From positions 186,001-250,000 of the forward strand of contig NZ_JAASAD010000001.1 in NCBI RefSeq assembly GCF_012726175.1: a stretch of 64,000 bases of DNA, written 5' to 3'. Both the position numbers and the translations under genes were made by a program. Position 1 is the stretch's first letter. Every line of letters starts with the position of its first letter. Below the pieces are notes generated by a model that saw only the letters and a list, made by a program, of their open reading frames with translations, made no database searches and had not been told where the DNA came from. This document shows positions 34,577 through 43,833 of the stretch, piece after piece. The stretch is from Micromonospora sp. HNM0581. GTDB lineage: Bacteria; Actinomycetota; Actinomycetes; Mycobacteriales; Micromonosporaceae.

Positions 34577-36274
34577 ATGACCGACGACGCTGCCCAGCCG
34601 CACCGGTCGGGGGCGACCGACCCGGGGACGACGCCACCCGCGGCCGTACCCGCCCCTCCCGCTGCCGAGGCGGACGGCCCGGCCGAACCAACTGGCGGGC
34701 GGGCTCCCGCCGGCGGCTGGGACGGCGCTCCACCCGCCACCGCGCCACCACCCACCGGTGGGACGGCGTGGGGGCCGACCGTACCGCCGTCCGCCGGGCC
34801 ACGGGGGCCGGGCGGACCGGACTGGCCGGGCGGGCACGGTGGAGCGGGCTGGCCCGGCGGGCTGCCCCAAGGCGGCCCGGGTGCGTCCTACGGCGGCGCC
34901 GGTTTCACCTCCCGGTACGGGCTGGTCCGGCCCCGGGAGGGCCGTTACCTGGCCGGCGTCTGTGCTGCCATCGGCCGGGCCACGAACACCGACCCGGTGC
35001 TCTGGCGGGTGCTGCTGGCGGTTTTGGGCTTCTTCGGCGGCGTCGGCATCCTGGTCTACGTCGCCGCCTGGCTGATCATCCCGGGCGAAGGCGACAGCGC
35101 CTCGCCCGTCGAATCGATGCTCGGCCGTGGACGTTCCAGCATGTCCCCGGTCACCGTGATCGTCCTCGGCGCGGTGGTCGCGATCGGCTTCGGTTTCGTC
35201 GTCACCGACGCTTTCCGCGCAGTCCTGCTCGGCGCGGCCATCCTGGTGGGAGGCGCGCTGCTGCTCAACCGCCAGCAACGCGAGCACCGACCCGAATCGG
35301 CAGGGCTCGGTGCGGGCGGCCCGGCGGGTCCGCCACCGCCGTCGGGTCCGGCGCCTCCGGTCAGCTATCCGGAGCCGACCGGGTACCCGGAGTTCGACCG
35401 GACGGCCGGCCTCGCACCACCCGCCTTCCACCCACCCGGCTCGCCGTCAGGCGTTCCCTCGGCCCCCTGGGGGGGCGAGGGGACCGAGGAGCCGACCATG
35501 CGGTTGCCGACGGCGACGACGTGGCCGACGGCCGCCGCCCCGTCGGGCCCGCCGCTCACCCAGCCGACCTACCGTCCCCCGTTCGCCCCGCACGGCCCCT
35601 ACGCCGGGCCGCCGAAGGTGGCTACGCCGCCGCCACCGATGTCGAAACCGCCCCGCAAGGCACGGGAACGATCGGCTCTGGGCGCGGTGACCCTCTCGTC
35701 GATCTTTGTCGCGTTGGGGCTGGTCGGCGTGCTCGACCTGCTTGACGTCTTCGGGATCGGCGCATCCGCCTACTTCGCCGCAGCCCTCGCGGTGGTCGGG
35801 CTCGGTCTGGTCGTGGGCACCTGGTTCGGGCGGGCCCGCTGGCTGATCGCGCTCGGCCTGGTGACCGCCGCCGCCCTGGCCGTGGTCACCGTCGTCGAGT
35901 CCTACGATCGGGTCCGCGGCGTGGACGGCGCGGTCACCTGGGCACCGGTCAGTCACCGCGACCTGGCCAACCGGTACGAACAGAGCTTCGGCGACGCGGT
36001 GCTCGACCTGCGGGCGATCGACTTCGACGAGCGGGAGACAGAGATCACCGTCGCCGTGAACTTCGGCGAGGCCACCGTGGTGCTGCCGCCGAACGTCGAC
36101 GTGACGGCGGTGACGCGGGTGACTGCTGGTGACGCCGACGTCCTCGGCCAATGGACACGGGGCATGGACAACCGCCCCACGGATGTCGTCGACCTCGGCG
36201 CGGACGGCGCCGGAGGCGGCAAGCTGCGTCTCAACCTGCACGTGAACGCCGGACACATGGAGGTGACCCGGTGA
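34577..36274 (+). CDS. PspC-domain membrane protein
   Basis: 565 aa. A Pro/Gly/Ala-rich disordered N-terminus (1-115) leads to a PspC domain (about 116-170: RPREGRYLAGVCAAIGRATNTDPVLWRVLLAVLG), two more helices, a long Pro-rich linker (about 235-365), then three or four transmembrane helices (about 372-440) and a C-terminal soluble domain (VLDLRAIDFDERETEITVAVNFGEATVVLPPNVDV) of the LiaF/DUF1707-neighbour beta type. Divergent from the PspC-kinase operon, so probably part of the same envelope-stress circuit. Stop overlaps the next start (GTGA). Confidence 0.82.
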   Translation: MTDDAAQPHRSGATDPGTTPPAAVPAPPAAEADGPAEPTGGRAPAGGWDGAPPATAPPPTGGTAWGPTVPPSAGPRGPGGPDWPGGHGGAGWPGGLPQGGPGASYGGAGFTSRYGLVRPREGRYLAGVCAAIGRATNTDPVLWRVLLAVLGFFGGVGILVYVAAWLIIPGEGDSASPVESMLGRGRSSMSPVTVIVLGAVVAIGFGFVVTDAFRAVLLGAAILVGGALLLNRQQREHRPESAGLGAGGPAGPPPPSGPAPPVSYPEPTGYPEFDRTAGLAPPAFHPPGSPSGVPSAPWGGEGTEEPTMRLPTATTWPTAAAPSGPPLTQPTYRPPFAPHGPYAGPPKVATPPPPMSKPPRKARERSALGAVTLSSIFVALGLVGVLDLLDVFGIGASAYFAAALAVVGLGLVVGTWFGRARWLIALGLVTAAALAVVTVVESYDRVRGVDGAVTWAPVSHRDLANRYEQSFGDAVLDLRAIDFDERETEITVAVNFGEATVVLPPNVDVTAVTRVTAGDADVLGQWTRGMDNRPTDVVDLGADGAGGGKLRLNLHVNAGHMEVTR

Positions 36275-36696
36275 GGAGCCACCGCACCGACCTGGTCTCG
36301 TTCGCCTTCGGGCTGCTCTTCCTCGCCTTCGCCGCCTGGTGGCTGCTCGCCCAGGTGCTCGGCCTCGTGCTTCCAGCGGCCGGCTGGTTCCTGGCCGGTG
36401 GGCTGATCCTGTTCGGCGGGCTCGGCCTGATCGGGGCCCTGCGTTCCAGCCGGCACAACGGTCTGCCGACATCTGACGAGGCCCCGGGCGACACCGGCCC
36501 GGTCAGCTCGCCAGCGGCTGCCAGCGACCTGTCTTCCGACCCGCTGCCGGAGCGTGCCGACACCGCGACGGGCGGGTCGGTCCCGGCCGACGCGGGCCCG
36601 ACGACAGATCCGCAACCACCGACGGACCGCACACCCGATCTGTTCGGTGCGATCGACCAGACACCGCCGTCCGGGCGGCAGGGACGTGACGGCTGA
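36271..36696 (+). CDS. Small two-helix membrane protein with acidic tail
   Basis: 141 aa. Starts at GTG 36271, overlapping the stop of the PspC gene. Two adjacent hydrophobic helices (about 8-28 and 33-55, WWLLAQVLGLVLPAAGWFLAGGLILFGGLGL) are followed by an 85-residue disordered Ser/Pro/Asp/Thr-rich tail. No family recognised with certainty. Translational coupling suggests a function together with the PspC protein. Confidence 0.75.
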   Translation: MRSHRTDLVSFAFGLLFLAFAAWWLLAQVLGLVLPAAGWFLAGGLILFGGLGLIGALRSSRHNGLPTSDEAPGDTGPVSSPAAASDLSSDPLPERADTATGGSVPADAGPTTDPQPPTDRTPDLFGAIDQTPPSGRQGRDG

Positions 36697-36882
36697 CCGT
36701 GCGACACCGGTCGCCTGCCGCCTATGCTGGCCGGTGTGCTCCCGCCAGCGCCGGCCGGCCCGCGCCGCAGGGCAACCCCGCGGGTCATCGGCGCGCGGGC
36801 CGTCCCCGCGGTCAGGCCGGCCTCGCCGCCGGCGGTGAACCTCGCGTCAACCGCCTCTAACCCCGTCAGGAGCCCGTTCGAC

Positions 36883-38130
36883 ATGACCGAGTCCCCCGCC
36901 GTGCGTACACCCGACCGATCCGGTCCGGTCCGCCTCGGCGAGTGCGCCGCGCGTACCCTCGTCTCCGAGCTTGCCCGGATCAACATCCCGAAGGCAGCCC
37001 TGCTTGTCGGCGCGGCTCCGAAGTCCGCGGTCCTGGCTGCGGCGATCGAAGCGATGCTGCCCGGCGACACCCTCACCGTGGTACCGGCCGAGCGGGTGAG
37101 CGCCGCGACGTTGCGGGAGCACGTCACCGCCCAGGGCCGCTGGGTCGCCGAGCGGGTCCGGGTCGTCGACAGCCTCGCCGAAGCTGAGGTCGCCGCAGTG
37201 GTGATCGCCGCCGAGGCGCTCACCGGTACCGCCGACCAGGCGCGTACCACGATCGGGACACTCACCAAGTTCCTGGCCGACGGCGCGGTGCTGTCCGTCG
37301 CCACCGCCGTCGCCCGAACCGCCGGAGCCGCAGCCGAGTTGGACCGGCAGGGTGTGCTGTACGGCGTCGGCAACGATCTGGTGCTGCGCAACAATCCACC
37401 GGTACGTGTGTACCGGCTCCGCTTCACTCCGGCCGACGCTGCGGCGGCTGAGCAGCTCGCTCCCGCCTACCGGCCGTCGAGTGTGCCGCTCAGTCGGGAC
37501 ATGCACATCGACTCGAACGGGGTCGCCGCCGCGGGCATCGCCCTCGGGCTGGCCGCGCTGACTCGACTGGCCCGACCGAAGTCGAAGCTCTGGCTGGTGC
37601 CCGCCCTGGCAGCCGTGCCGGTGGCCGCCTTCTTCCGCGACCCGGAGCGGGACGTGCCGGAGGACCCCACCGCCGTGGTGGCCGCCGCCGACGGGCAGGT
37701 GCTGTCGGTGCAGCGGCTGACCGACGAGCGCTTCGGCGACAGCGAGTTCCTGCGGATCGCGGTCTTCCTGTCGGTGCTCGACGTGCACGTCAACCGGTCC
37801 CCGGTGGCCGGCAAGGTGGTCGACTACTTCGTCGCGGACGGCGGATTCGTCAACGCGATGAAGCCGGATGCGGAGCACAACGTGGCTGCCTACACGGTGC
37901 TGGACACCATCCACGGCACCGTGGTGGTGGCCCAGCGGACCGGTCTGATCGCCCGCCGGATCGTGCAACGAGCTCCGGTCGGCACACTGCTGGCCCGTGG
38001 CGAACGGTTCGGGCTGATCCGCTTCGGCTCCCGTACCGACGTATACCTTCCGGCGGAGGCCGCGGAGCCGCTGGTCGGTCCGGGCGACAAGGTGATCGGT
38101 GGATCGAGCGTGATCGCCCGCTGGCGCTGA
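36883..38130 (+). CDS. psd: Phosphatidylserine decarboxylase with N-terminal methyltransferase-like domain
   Basis: 415 aa. Residues about 15-190 resemble a degenerate SAM-methyltransferase/Rossmann domain (ARINIPKAALLVGAAPKSAVLAAAIEAMLPGDTLTVVP). Residues 205-415 are phosphatidylserine decarboxylase: FFRDPERDVPEDPTAVVAAADGQV, FLSVLDVHVNRSPVAGKV and the C-terminal GGSS (406-409), where autocleavage would create the pyruvoyl cofactor. It makes phosphatidylethanolamine at the membrane. Start ATG 36883 with AGGAG 10 nt upstream; an earlier in-frame start is not supported. Convergent with pssA, the previous pathway step. Confidence 0.88.
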   Translation: MTESPAVRTPDRSGPVRLGECAARTLVSELARINIPKAALLVGAAPKSAVLAAAIEAMLPGDTLTVVPAERVSAATLREHVTAQGRWVAERVRVVDSLAEAEVAAVVIAAEALTGTADQARTTIGTLTKFLADGAVLSVATAVARTAGAAAELDRQGVLYGVGNDLVLRNNPPVRVYRLRFTPADAAAAEQLAPAYRPSSVPLSRDMHIDSNGVAAAGIALGLAALTRLARPKSKLWLVPALAAVPVAAFFRDPERDVPEDPTAVVAAADGQVLSVQRLTDERFGDSEFLRIAVFLSVLDVHVNRSPVAGKVVDYFVADGGFVNAMKPDAEHNVAAYTVLDTIHGTVVVAQRTGLIARRIVQRAPVGTLLARGERFGLIRFGSRTDVYLPAEAAEPLVGPGDKVIGGSSVIARWR

Positions 38131-38225
38131 CTCACCCCCCGGGTGCCCCTACACCCCGCAGACGGCGTCACGGGTGTCGATCAGCACGACGGCCGCGACG
38201 TGCGGCGAATCGGTCGAGCGGTAAC

Positions 38226-38264
38226 GCGAAGGGGCGCTGCGGACCTGCCGCAGCGCCCCTTCGC
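38226..38264. terminator. Bidirectional terminator between psd and pssA
   Basis: Perfect 17-bp stem (38226-38242 / 38248-38264) with a 5-nt loop ACCTG, 11 bp from the pssA stop. It serves both convergent genes. Confidence 0.9.
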
Positions 38265-38274
38265 AGGTACGGGG

Positions 38275-39291
38275 TCAGACGATGGTTCGGCGCTGCCGCA
38301 ACCAGAGCACCGGACCGCTGATCAGGTACCCGAAGACGATCAGCCCGAAGGTGAGGCGGATGTCGATGAGGGCGCCGACCACCGGAGCGAGCAACAACCA
38401 CGGTGGCAACGTGACCAGGCGGGCGAGCTTGGCGTACGGGAAACTGCTGACCATGGTGAAGGCGAGCAAGGCGACCCCGGCGATCTGCACCGCCCCCGGC
38501 ACCGGCATGCCGATCACCACCATCAGGGCGAGCACCGCGGCGGCCATCGTGGTGGGTACGCCGGAGAAGAACCGACCGTCGTTCGGCGAGACGTTGAACC
38601 GCGCAAGCCGGATGGCGGCGCAGGCGGCAACGAGCGCGGCTGCCACCGCGGCGGCGGCCGTCGGCGCGGAACCGGCGAGGGACGCGTACACCACCACGGG
38701 TGCGGCGAGCCCGAAGGAACACATGTCGGCAAGCGAGTCCATCTGGGCACCGAACGGGCTGGACACCCCGAGCTTGCGGGCCAGCGCGCCATCCAGGCCG
38801 TCGAACGCGACGCAAGCGATCAGGAGGAGCGCAGCCAGTCGCACCTCACCCTGCATAGCGACGAAGATCGCGTTGATGCCGAGCAGCAGGCTGGCCAGAG
38901 TGCAGGCGTTCACCAGGGCGAACTTCACCCGCCGGGCCGGTGTCCGCTCGCCCGGCAACAGCGGCGCCGGTGTCGTTGTCGACGCCACCGGAGCCGGCGC
39001 GACCGGCTTGTCGACCATGACCGGCCCGGCAAGCGGTCCGACCGGAGCGACGGTCTCCCTCCGGGTGCGAGGCAACCGCTTGAGGCCGTACCGGCGGCGC
39101 GGGCGCTCCTGATACCGGGGCTCGGGCAACACGTCGGTCGCGCCGTGCAGATCCGCACCTCGGCGGCCGACGCGAACCAGCAGGACCTGGCGGGCGAGGG
39201 TGCCGCTGCGGCGCAGCGGGCCCGTCCAGCTTCGCCCTGCGGGACGCGGGCTGTCAGTCGTACGACGCCGGCGCCATGGGGCTCTCGGCAC
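38275..39291 (-). CDS. pssA: CDP-alcohol phosphatidyltransferase (phosphatidylserine synthase)
   Basis: 338 aa. A long basic, disordered N-terminus (about 1-105) precedes a membrane domain of about six to seven helices with the CDP-alcohol phosphotransferase motif DGLDGALARKLGVSSPFGAQ, then MDSLADM. It condenses CDP-diacylglycerol with serine. GTG 39291 is taken as start because GGAGG lies 4 nt upstream; an internal ATG (MVDKPVAP) would give a shorter protein. Convergent with psd, which supports the serine-synthase assignment over other CDP-alcohol enzymes. Confidence 0.85.
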   Translation of the reverse strand: MPRAPWRRRRTTDSPRPAGRSWTGPLRRSGTLARQVLLVRVGRRGADLHGATDVLPEPRYQERPRRRYGLKRLPRTRRETVAPVGPLAGPVMVDKPVAPAPVASTTTPAPLLPGERTPARRVKFALVNACTLASLLLGINAIFVAMQGEVRLAALLLIACVAFDGLDGALARKLGVSSPFGAQMDSLADMCSFGLAAPVVVYASLAGSAPTAAAAVAAALVAACAAIRLARFNVSPNDGRFFSGVPTTMAAAVLALMVVIGMPVPGAVQIAGVALLAFTMVSSFPYAKLARLVTLPPWLLLAPVVGALIDIRLTFGLIVFGYLISGPVLWLRQRRTIV

Positions 39292-39581
39292 GTTTCCTCC
39301 ATCACCGGATCGGCTCACCGCCACGCGGGCGGGCGTCCGGCTGTCTCGTGCCGGACCTTTCTGGCCCGGCAGCCGTTTTGCGGAGTACACCATCGCACAG
39401 GGGGGTGGGGAATGGCGATAGCTGCCGGCGGTGCTTATACCTGCCGTAACCGAGCGAACCGCCGCCTTATTCCCATCCCGGACACCACCGCCCGTTTCTA
39501 CGCCCCCACCCCGACTCGACTGTACCGGAGTCGGCCCCCACCGGCTCGGTGGAGACATCGGGCCGACAGGACCGCAACGGA

Positions 39582-40487
39582 TTACCCGGACGGCTTAAAA
39601 GCCATCGCGGCGATCCCGGTGAGGGGAAGATTCCGCAGTTCGACAGGGGTGAACCAGGCAGCCCGAGCAGTGGAACCGCCGGCCGCCTCGGTCACCGCCG
39701 GCACGGTCGGGTGGTCCACCTCGACCCGGTACACGACCCGGATGCCATGCCAGTCGAGGGGACGCCCCTCCGGCCCCAGAGCGGCTGGATCATGCAGATT
39801 GTCCACCCCGATCAGTCCGGTCACCCTGCCCAACTGCCCCGACTCCTCGATCAACTCCCGTAGCAGCGCGGTGACGGGCTGCTCACCGTGATCGGTGCCG
39901 CCACCGGGCAGATGCCACTGCCCCGCACCGGGATAGCCCTCGGCGATCAGGGTCAGCAACACCCGTCCGTCCGGATCGGTGACCACCCCGTACGCCCCGA
40001 AGCGCTGCCGACGGTCGCCACCGGGACCGGGAAACGACTCCCGACGGCTCGGGGACCCGGGCGGGAGCGGAACGACAGGTAGACCGACAGCTTCGGCGGT
40101 GAACGCCAGCAGCGGCAGCTCGGCCGCCTCGTCCAGGGTCAGCCAACGGGCCAGGTCGGTGCTGCCGTCCCGCTCCGCCCGCAGCCGCCCACCGACCGCC
40201 GTCACGTCGAACAGCAGCCGATCGGTGTGCAGCGTGACCCCGAGATTCGGGTACCGCACCACGTCCGCGACGACCGCACTCAGCCCGGCCACCTCGACGG
40301 TCAGCCCGGTCTCCTCGGTGACCTCGCGGCCTACCGCGCGTACGGGATGTTCGGCGTGGTTCAGCCCGCCGCCAGGCAGCGACCAGACGCCAGGGAAGTC
40401 CGACAGCACCGAGCCCCGCACCAGCAGCACCCGCCGCTCGGCATCCCGCAACACCGCGTACGCGCCCACCCGCCGTAACTGATCCAC
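39582..40487 (-). CDS. Double Nudix hydrolase
   Basis: 301 aa with two Nudix domains in one chain. Domain 1 (about 5-145) has the box [23 protein letters not shown]; domain 2 (about 158-301) has [23 protein letters not shown]. Both boxes keep the REXXEE metal residues, so both may be active. GTG 40487 follows GGAGGA closely. It neighbours a second double-Nudix gene of the same plan. Substrates (nucleotide diphosphates linked to X) cannot be predicted. Confidence 0.88.
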   Translation of the reverse strand: MDQLRRVGAYAVLRDAERRVLLVRGSVLSDFPGVWSLPGGGLNHAEHPVRAVGREVTEETGLTVEVAGLSAVVADVVRYPNLGVTLHTDRLLFDVTAVGGRLRAERDGSTDLARWLTLDEAAELPLLAFTAEAVGLPVVPLPPGSPSRRESFPGPGGDRRQRFGAYGVVTDPDGRVLLTLIAEGYPGAGQWHLPGGGTDHGEQPVTALLRELIEESGQLGRVTGLIGVDNLHDPAALGPEGRPLDWHGIRVVYRVEVDHPTVPAVTEAAGGSTARAAWFTPVELRNLPLTGIAAMAFKPSG

Positions 40488-40601
40488 GACTCCTCCGCCC
40501 TGTCCGCGTAACGCCACGGCCGCATCGACGGTGGAGTCGTCGCCGGTGCCGACGATTTCGACGATAACGTCGGGATCGGCCGCACGGACGAGTGGAGTCG
40601 A

Positions 40602-41549
40602 TCAGGTCAGGCGGGCGGCCTGGACTGCTTCGGCGGTGACCTCGGTCAGACGGTCGGTCGGTAGGGCGCCGAGCTCCTCGCGGGCGAACCAGCGGGCCTC
40701 GCAGGTGGAACCTCCGACGTCACCGACGGTGGGTGGAGCCGGCTGGTCCACCACCACCCGGTAGAAGGCACGCACCCCGTGCCAGTCGATCGGATAGCCC
40801 TCCGGGCCCAGCGAGGCGGCGTCCCGGTGGCTGGCCACCCCCAGCAGCTCGACAAGCCGCCCGGTCTGCCCGGTCTCCTCGACCAGCTCCCGGATCAGCG
40901 CCGCGCCCGGCTGCTCACCGTAGTCGGTGCCCCCCCCGGGCAGGTGCCAGCAGCCGGCGCCCGGGTAGCCGTCGGAGACCCGGGTCAGCAGCACCCGTCC
41001 CTCCGGATCGGTGACCACGGCGTACGCGGCGAAGCGCTGGGCCCGGTGCAACCCGTCCGGGCCGGGCACCGCGTAGAAGGAGGGGAACTCCGGTGCCTCG
41101 TCCGGCACGATGTCCGCCGACGAGGCGGGCAGGCCCAGGGCGCGGGCGGTGAACGAGCGGAGCGGCAACCGTGCCGCCTCGTCGCGGGTGAACCAGCGGG
41201 CCAGGTCGGTGGGCCGGTCGATCCGGTCGGTGAGCGAGCCGCCCCGCACCGACACCTGGTAGACCAGACGGTCGGTGTGGATGGTGATGCCCCGCTCGGG
41301 CAGTGCCCGCATGTCGGCCAGCACGTCGTGCAGGCCGGCGACGGCCACCGACAGGCCGGTCTCGGCGGCGGTCTCGCGGACGACTGTGTGGTGGGGGTCC
41401 TCGCCGTGGTCGACGGCCCCACCGGGCAGGGACCATGTGCCAGGGGTGCCGGAGCGCTCCGATGCGCGGACCAGCAACATTCGGTCTACGGAATCAGTAC
41501 AGACTGCGTATGCCGCGATCCTGCGCAGCGGCTCCAGCATGGTGGTCAC
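40602..41549 (-). CDS. Double Nudix hydrolase (paralogue)
   Basis: 315 aa, same two-domain architecture as the next gene. Domain 1 box GGAVDHGEDPHHTVVRETAAETG, domain 2 box GGGTDYGEQPGAALIRELVEETG. In domain 1 the REXXEE core is altered to RETAAE, which may weaken metal binding; domain 2 is canonical. Start GTG 41549 with GGGGAG upstream; ATG 41540 is also possible. The two genes are adjacent, co-oriented and 114 bp apart, so probably arose by tandem duplication. Confidence 0.88.
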   Translation of the reverse strand: MTTMLEPLRRIAAYAVCTDSVDRMLLVRASERSGTPGTWSLPGGAVDHGEDPHHTVVRETAAETGLSVAVAGLHDVLADMRALPERGITIHTDRLVYQVSVRGGSLTDRIDRPTDLARWFTRDEAARLPLRSFTARALGLPASSADIVPDEAPEFPSFYAVPGPDGLHRAQRFAAYAVVTDPEGRVLLTRVSDGYPGAGCWHLPGGGTDYGEQPGAALIRELVEETGQTGRLVELLGVASHRDAASLGPEGYPIDWHGVRAFYRVVVDQPAPPTVGDVGGSTCEARWFAREELGALPTDRLTEVTAEAVQAARLT

Positions 41550-41938
41550 GGGGCCAAATTCTCCCCGCTGTCCGTTACCGAAGCGGAAAAGAGTCGGATT
41601 CCTGACTGATGACTCGCACCTGAGTGGCAATTCAGGGTAGGGATCCGGGCGGTAACCGAGGTCGATACGCTACGTTGCGGGGACCGTGGAGGCCACAGCC
41701 GGCGCCCGGCGCGCCGCACGGGCCTGCCAGTTCACCCCGCCCGACCGTTCCCCGGACCGACCGGCCCGGTGCCGCCGACCGGACCGCCGGCACCACAGAA
41801 CCCCACCCCGCCCGCAGGAGTCGGACCGGCACGTCCGGACACCGCTCCGCAGGCGGGGGCGACACCCAACCGGCACCACGACCGGCGCCTCAACCGCCGG
41901 CCTGAGGGACCGACGGCACACCACGGCCGGTCAGCACG
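41550..41938. other. Intergenic region between double-Nudix gene and guaA
   Basis: 389 bp with no recognised gene. The part at 41690-41930 has strong GC-skewed codon-like periodicity and short Pro-rich open frames on the plus strand (for example TGPPAPQNPTPPAG), perhaps a remnant of a proline-rich protein, but no start site or homologous domain is evident. Confidence 0.4.
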
Positions 41939-43495
41939 TCACTCCCATTCGATGGTGCCCGGCGGCTTGCTCGTGACGTCGAGCACCACCCGGTTCACCT
42001 CGGCCACCTCGTTGGTGATCCGGGTGGAGATCCGCGCGATGACCTCGTAGGGCAACCGCGACCAGTCGGCGGTCATCGCGTCCTCGCTGGAGACCGGGCG
42101 CAGCACCACCGGATGCCCGTAGCTGCGCCCGTCGCCCTGCACGCCGACGCTGCGCACATCGGCCAGCAGCACCACCGGGAACTGCCAGACCCCGCGGTCC
42201 AGACCAGCGGCGCTGAGTTCCTCGCGGGCGATGAAGTCGGCCCGGCGGAGCACGTCGAGCCGCTCCCGGTCGACCGACCCGATGATCCGAATGGCCAGGC
42301 CCGGGCCGGGGAACGGATGCCGCCAGACCATCGCCTCCGGCAACCCGAGCTGGAGACCGAGCGTACGGACCTCGTCCTTGAACAGCGTACGCAGTGGCTC
42401 GACCAGTGCGAACTTCAGATCCTCGGGGAGCCCGCCGACATTGTGGTGGCTCTTGATGTTCGCGGTGCCGGTGCCGCCACCGGATTCGACCACGTCCGGG
42501 TAGAGCGTGCCCTGTACGAGGAACTCGACGTCGCCGTGCGAGGCGATCTGCCGGGCGGCGGACTCGAACACCCGGATGAACTCCCGACCAATGATCTTGC
42601 GCTTCTGCTCCGGATCGGTCACCCCGGCCAGCGCGCCGAGGAAGCGGTCAGCCGCATCCACCACCCTCAGCTTGATGCCGGTCGCCGCGACGTAGTCCTT
42701 CTCCACCTGCTCGGCCTCGCCCGCGCGTAGCAGCCCGTGATCGACGAACACGCAGGTGAGCTGGTCACCGACGGCCTCGTGTACGAGCGCGGCGGCAACT
42801 GCCGAGTCCACCCCGCCGCTCAGGCCGCAGATGACCTCCTTGTCGCCGACCTGCTCGCGGATCCGGGTCACCTGCTCGTCGATGATGTTCTCAGCCGTCC
42901 AGGTCGGCTCGATACCGGCGATGTCGTACAGGAAACGGGTGAGCATCTCCTGCCCGTACGCGGTGTGCCCCACCTCCGGGTGGAACTGCACGCCGACCCG
43001 TCGACCGGCCACGTCCTCGAACGCGGCGACCGGCGCACCGGCCGACTCGGCGGTGACCGTGAAACCCGCCGGGGCCTCGGTCACGCAGTCTCCGTGGCTC
43101 ATCCACACCGGCAGGTCGGCCGGCAGGTCACGAAGCAGTACGCCCGGGTCGAGCAGACGGGGGCGCAGCGGAGTGCCGCCGTACTCGCGACTGCCGGTGC
43201 GCGTCACCGTGCCGCCGAGGGAACGGGCCATCGCCTGGAACCCGTAGCAGATACCGAAGACCGGCACACCCGCGGTGAACAACCCGTCGTCGACCTGCGG
43301 AGCGCCCGGCTCGTAGACGCTCGCCGGGCCGCCGGAGAGGATGATCGCGGCGGGTTCGCGGGCCAGCATCTCAGCCACGGGCATGGTGTGCGGGACGATC
43401 TCGGAGTAGACCTTCGCCTCGCGTACCCGGCGCGCGATCAGCTGGGCGTACTGGGCTCCGAAGTCGACCACGAGGACAGGACGCGGCAGGCTCAT
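41939..43495 (-). CDS. guaA: GMP synthase (glutamine-hydrolysing)
   Basis: 518 aa converting XMP to GMP. Class-I glutamine amidotransferase domain (about 1-195): nucleophile in [10 protein letters not shown], and FHPEV His/Glu. ATP-pyrophosphatase domain with P-loop SGGVDSAV, then the C-terminal dimerisation domain ([10 protein letters not shown], ending [11 protein letters not shown]). Full length. ATG 43495 chosen; upstream frame has no homology. It follows the IMP dehydrogenase step encoded by guaB at 47676-49238 but is not in the same operon. Confidence 0.96.
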   Translation of the reverse strand: MSLPRPVLVVDFGAQYAQLIARRVREAKVYSEIVPHTMPVAEMLAREPAAIILSGGPASVYEPGAPQVDDGLFTAGVPVFGICYGFQAMARSLGGTVTRTGSREYGGTPLRPRLLDPGVLLRDLPADLPVWMSHGDCVTEAPAGFTVTAESAGAPVAAFEDVAGRRVGVQFHPEVGHTAYGQEMLTRFLYDIAGIEPTWTAENIIDEQVTRIREQVGDKEVICGLSGGVDSAVAAALVHEAVGDQLTCVFVDHGLLRAGEAEQVEKDYVAATGIKLRVVDAADRFLGALAGVTDPEQKRKIIGREFIRVFESAARQIASHGDVEFLVQGTLYPDVVESGGGTGTANIKSHHNVGGLPEDLKFALVEPLRTLFKDEVRTLGLQLGLPEAMVWRHPFPGPGLAIRIIGSVDRERLDVLRRADFIAREELSAAGLDRGVWQFPVVLLADVRSVGVQGDGRSYGHPVVLRPVSSEDAMTADWSRLPYEVIARISTRITNEVAEVNRVVLDVTSKPPGTIEWE

Positions 43496-43562
43496 AGCCG
43501 ACGATCCTACCCAGCGTAACGCCCCCTCCCCCCGCACGCCCCCACCCTCCCCCGCCGCGCAG

Positions 43563-43630
43563 GATCACGGAGTTGTGGCAGCCGTTGCGCACCTCCACAC
43601 CCCTGGGCGAGATACCACGACTGCATCATC
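43563..43630. repeat. Imperfect palindromic intergenic element, copy A
   Basis: GATCACGGAGTTGTGG (43563-43578) and CCACGACTGCATCATC (43615-43630) are inverted with 12 of 16 matches, around a 36-bp centre. A second element of the same length and ends occurs at 46433-46502. It lies in the 338-bp gap between guaA and the LCP gene, where I find nothing else except the LCP ribosome site (AAGGAGG). Confidence 0.6.
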
Positions 43631-43833
43631 GCCACGCTCAGGGTCGGCAGGGCACGTTCTGCCTGGGCGGTGATGGTGAGCGACGGGTTGACCCCCAGGT
43701 TCGCCGAAACGGCAGAGCATAGCCGCATCATTACCTGCGGGTAGCCCTCGCGCCAGGACCCGATTCCGCGCGATCATGCTCCGCACCGCGTCGATCCCGA
43801 CCGACCGGGACGCAACCCAAGGAGGCGGGAGCG

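Noticed and set aside
33124..35745. 873-codon plus-strand frame spanning the kinase and PspC genes
   Set aside because: Arg/His/Pro-rich out-of-frame translation of two well-supported genes; no family resemblance.
41686..41976. Proline-rich plus-strand ORF between Nudix and guaA genes
   Set aside because: No ribosome site, overlaps the guaA end, and composition is explained by high GC; kept only as a possible remnant.
43507..43786. Small minus-strand ORFs upstream of guaA
   Set aside because: They run through the palindromic repeat, lack good starts and resemble no family.
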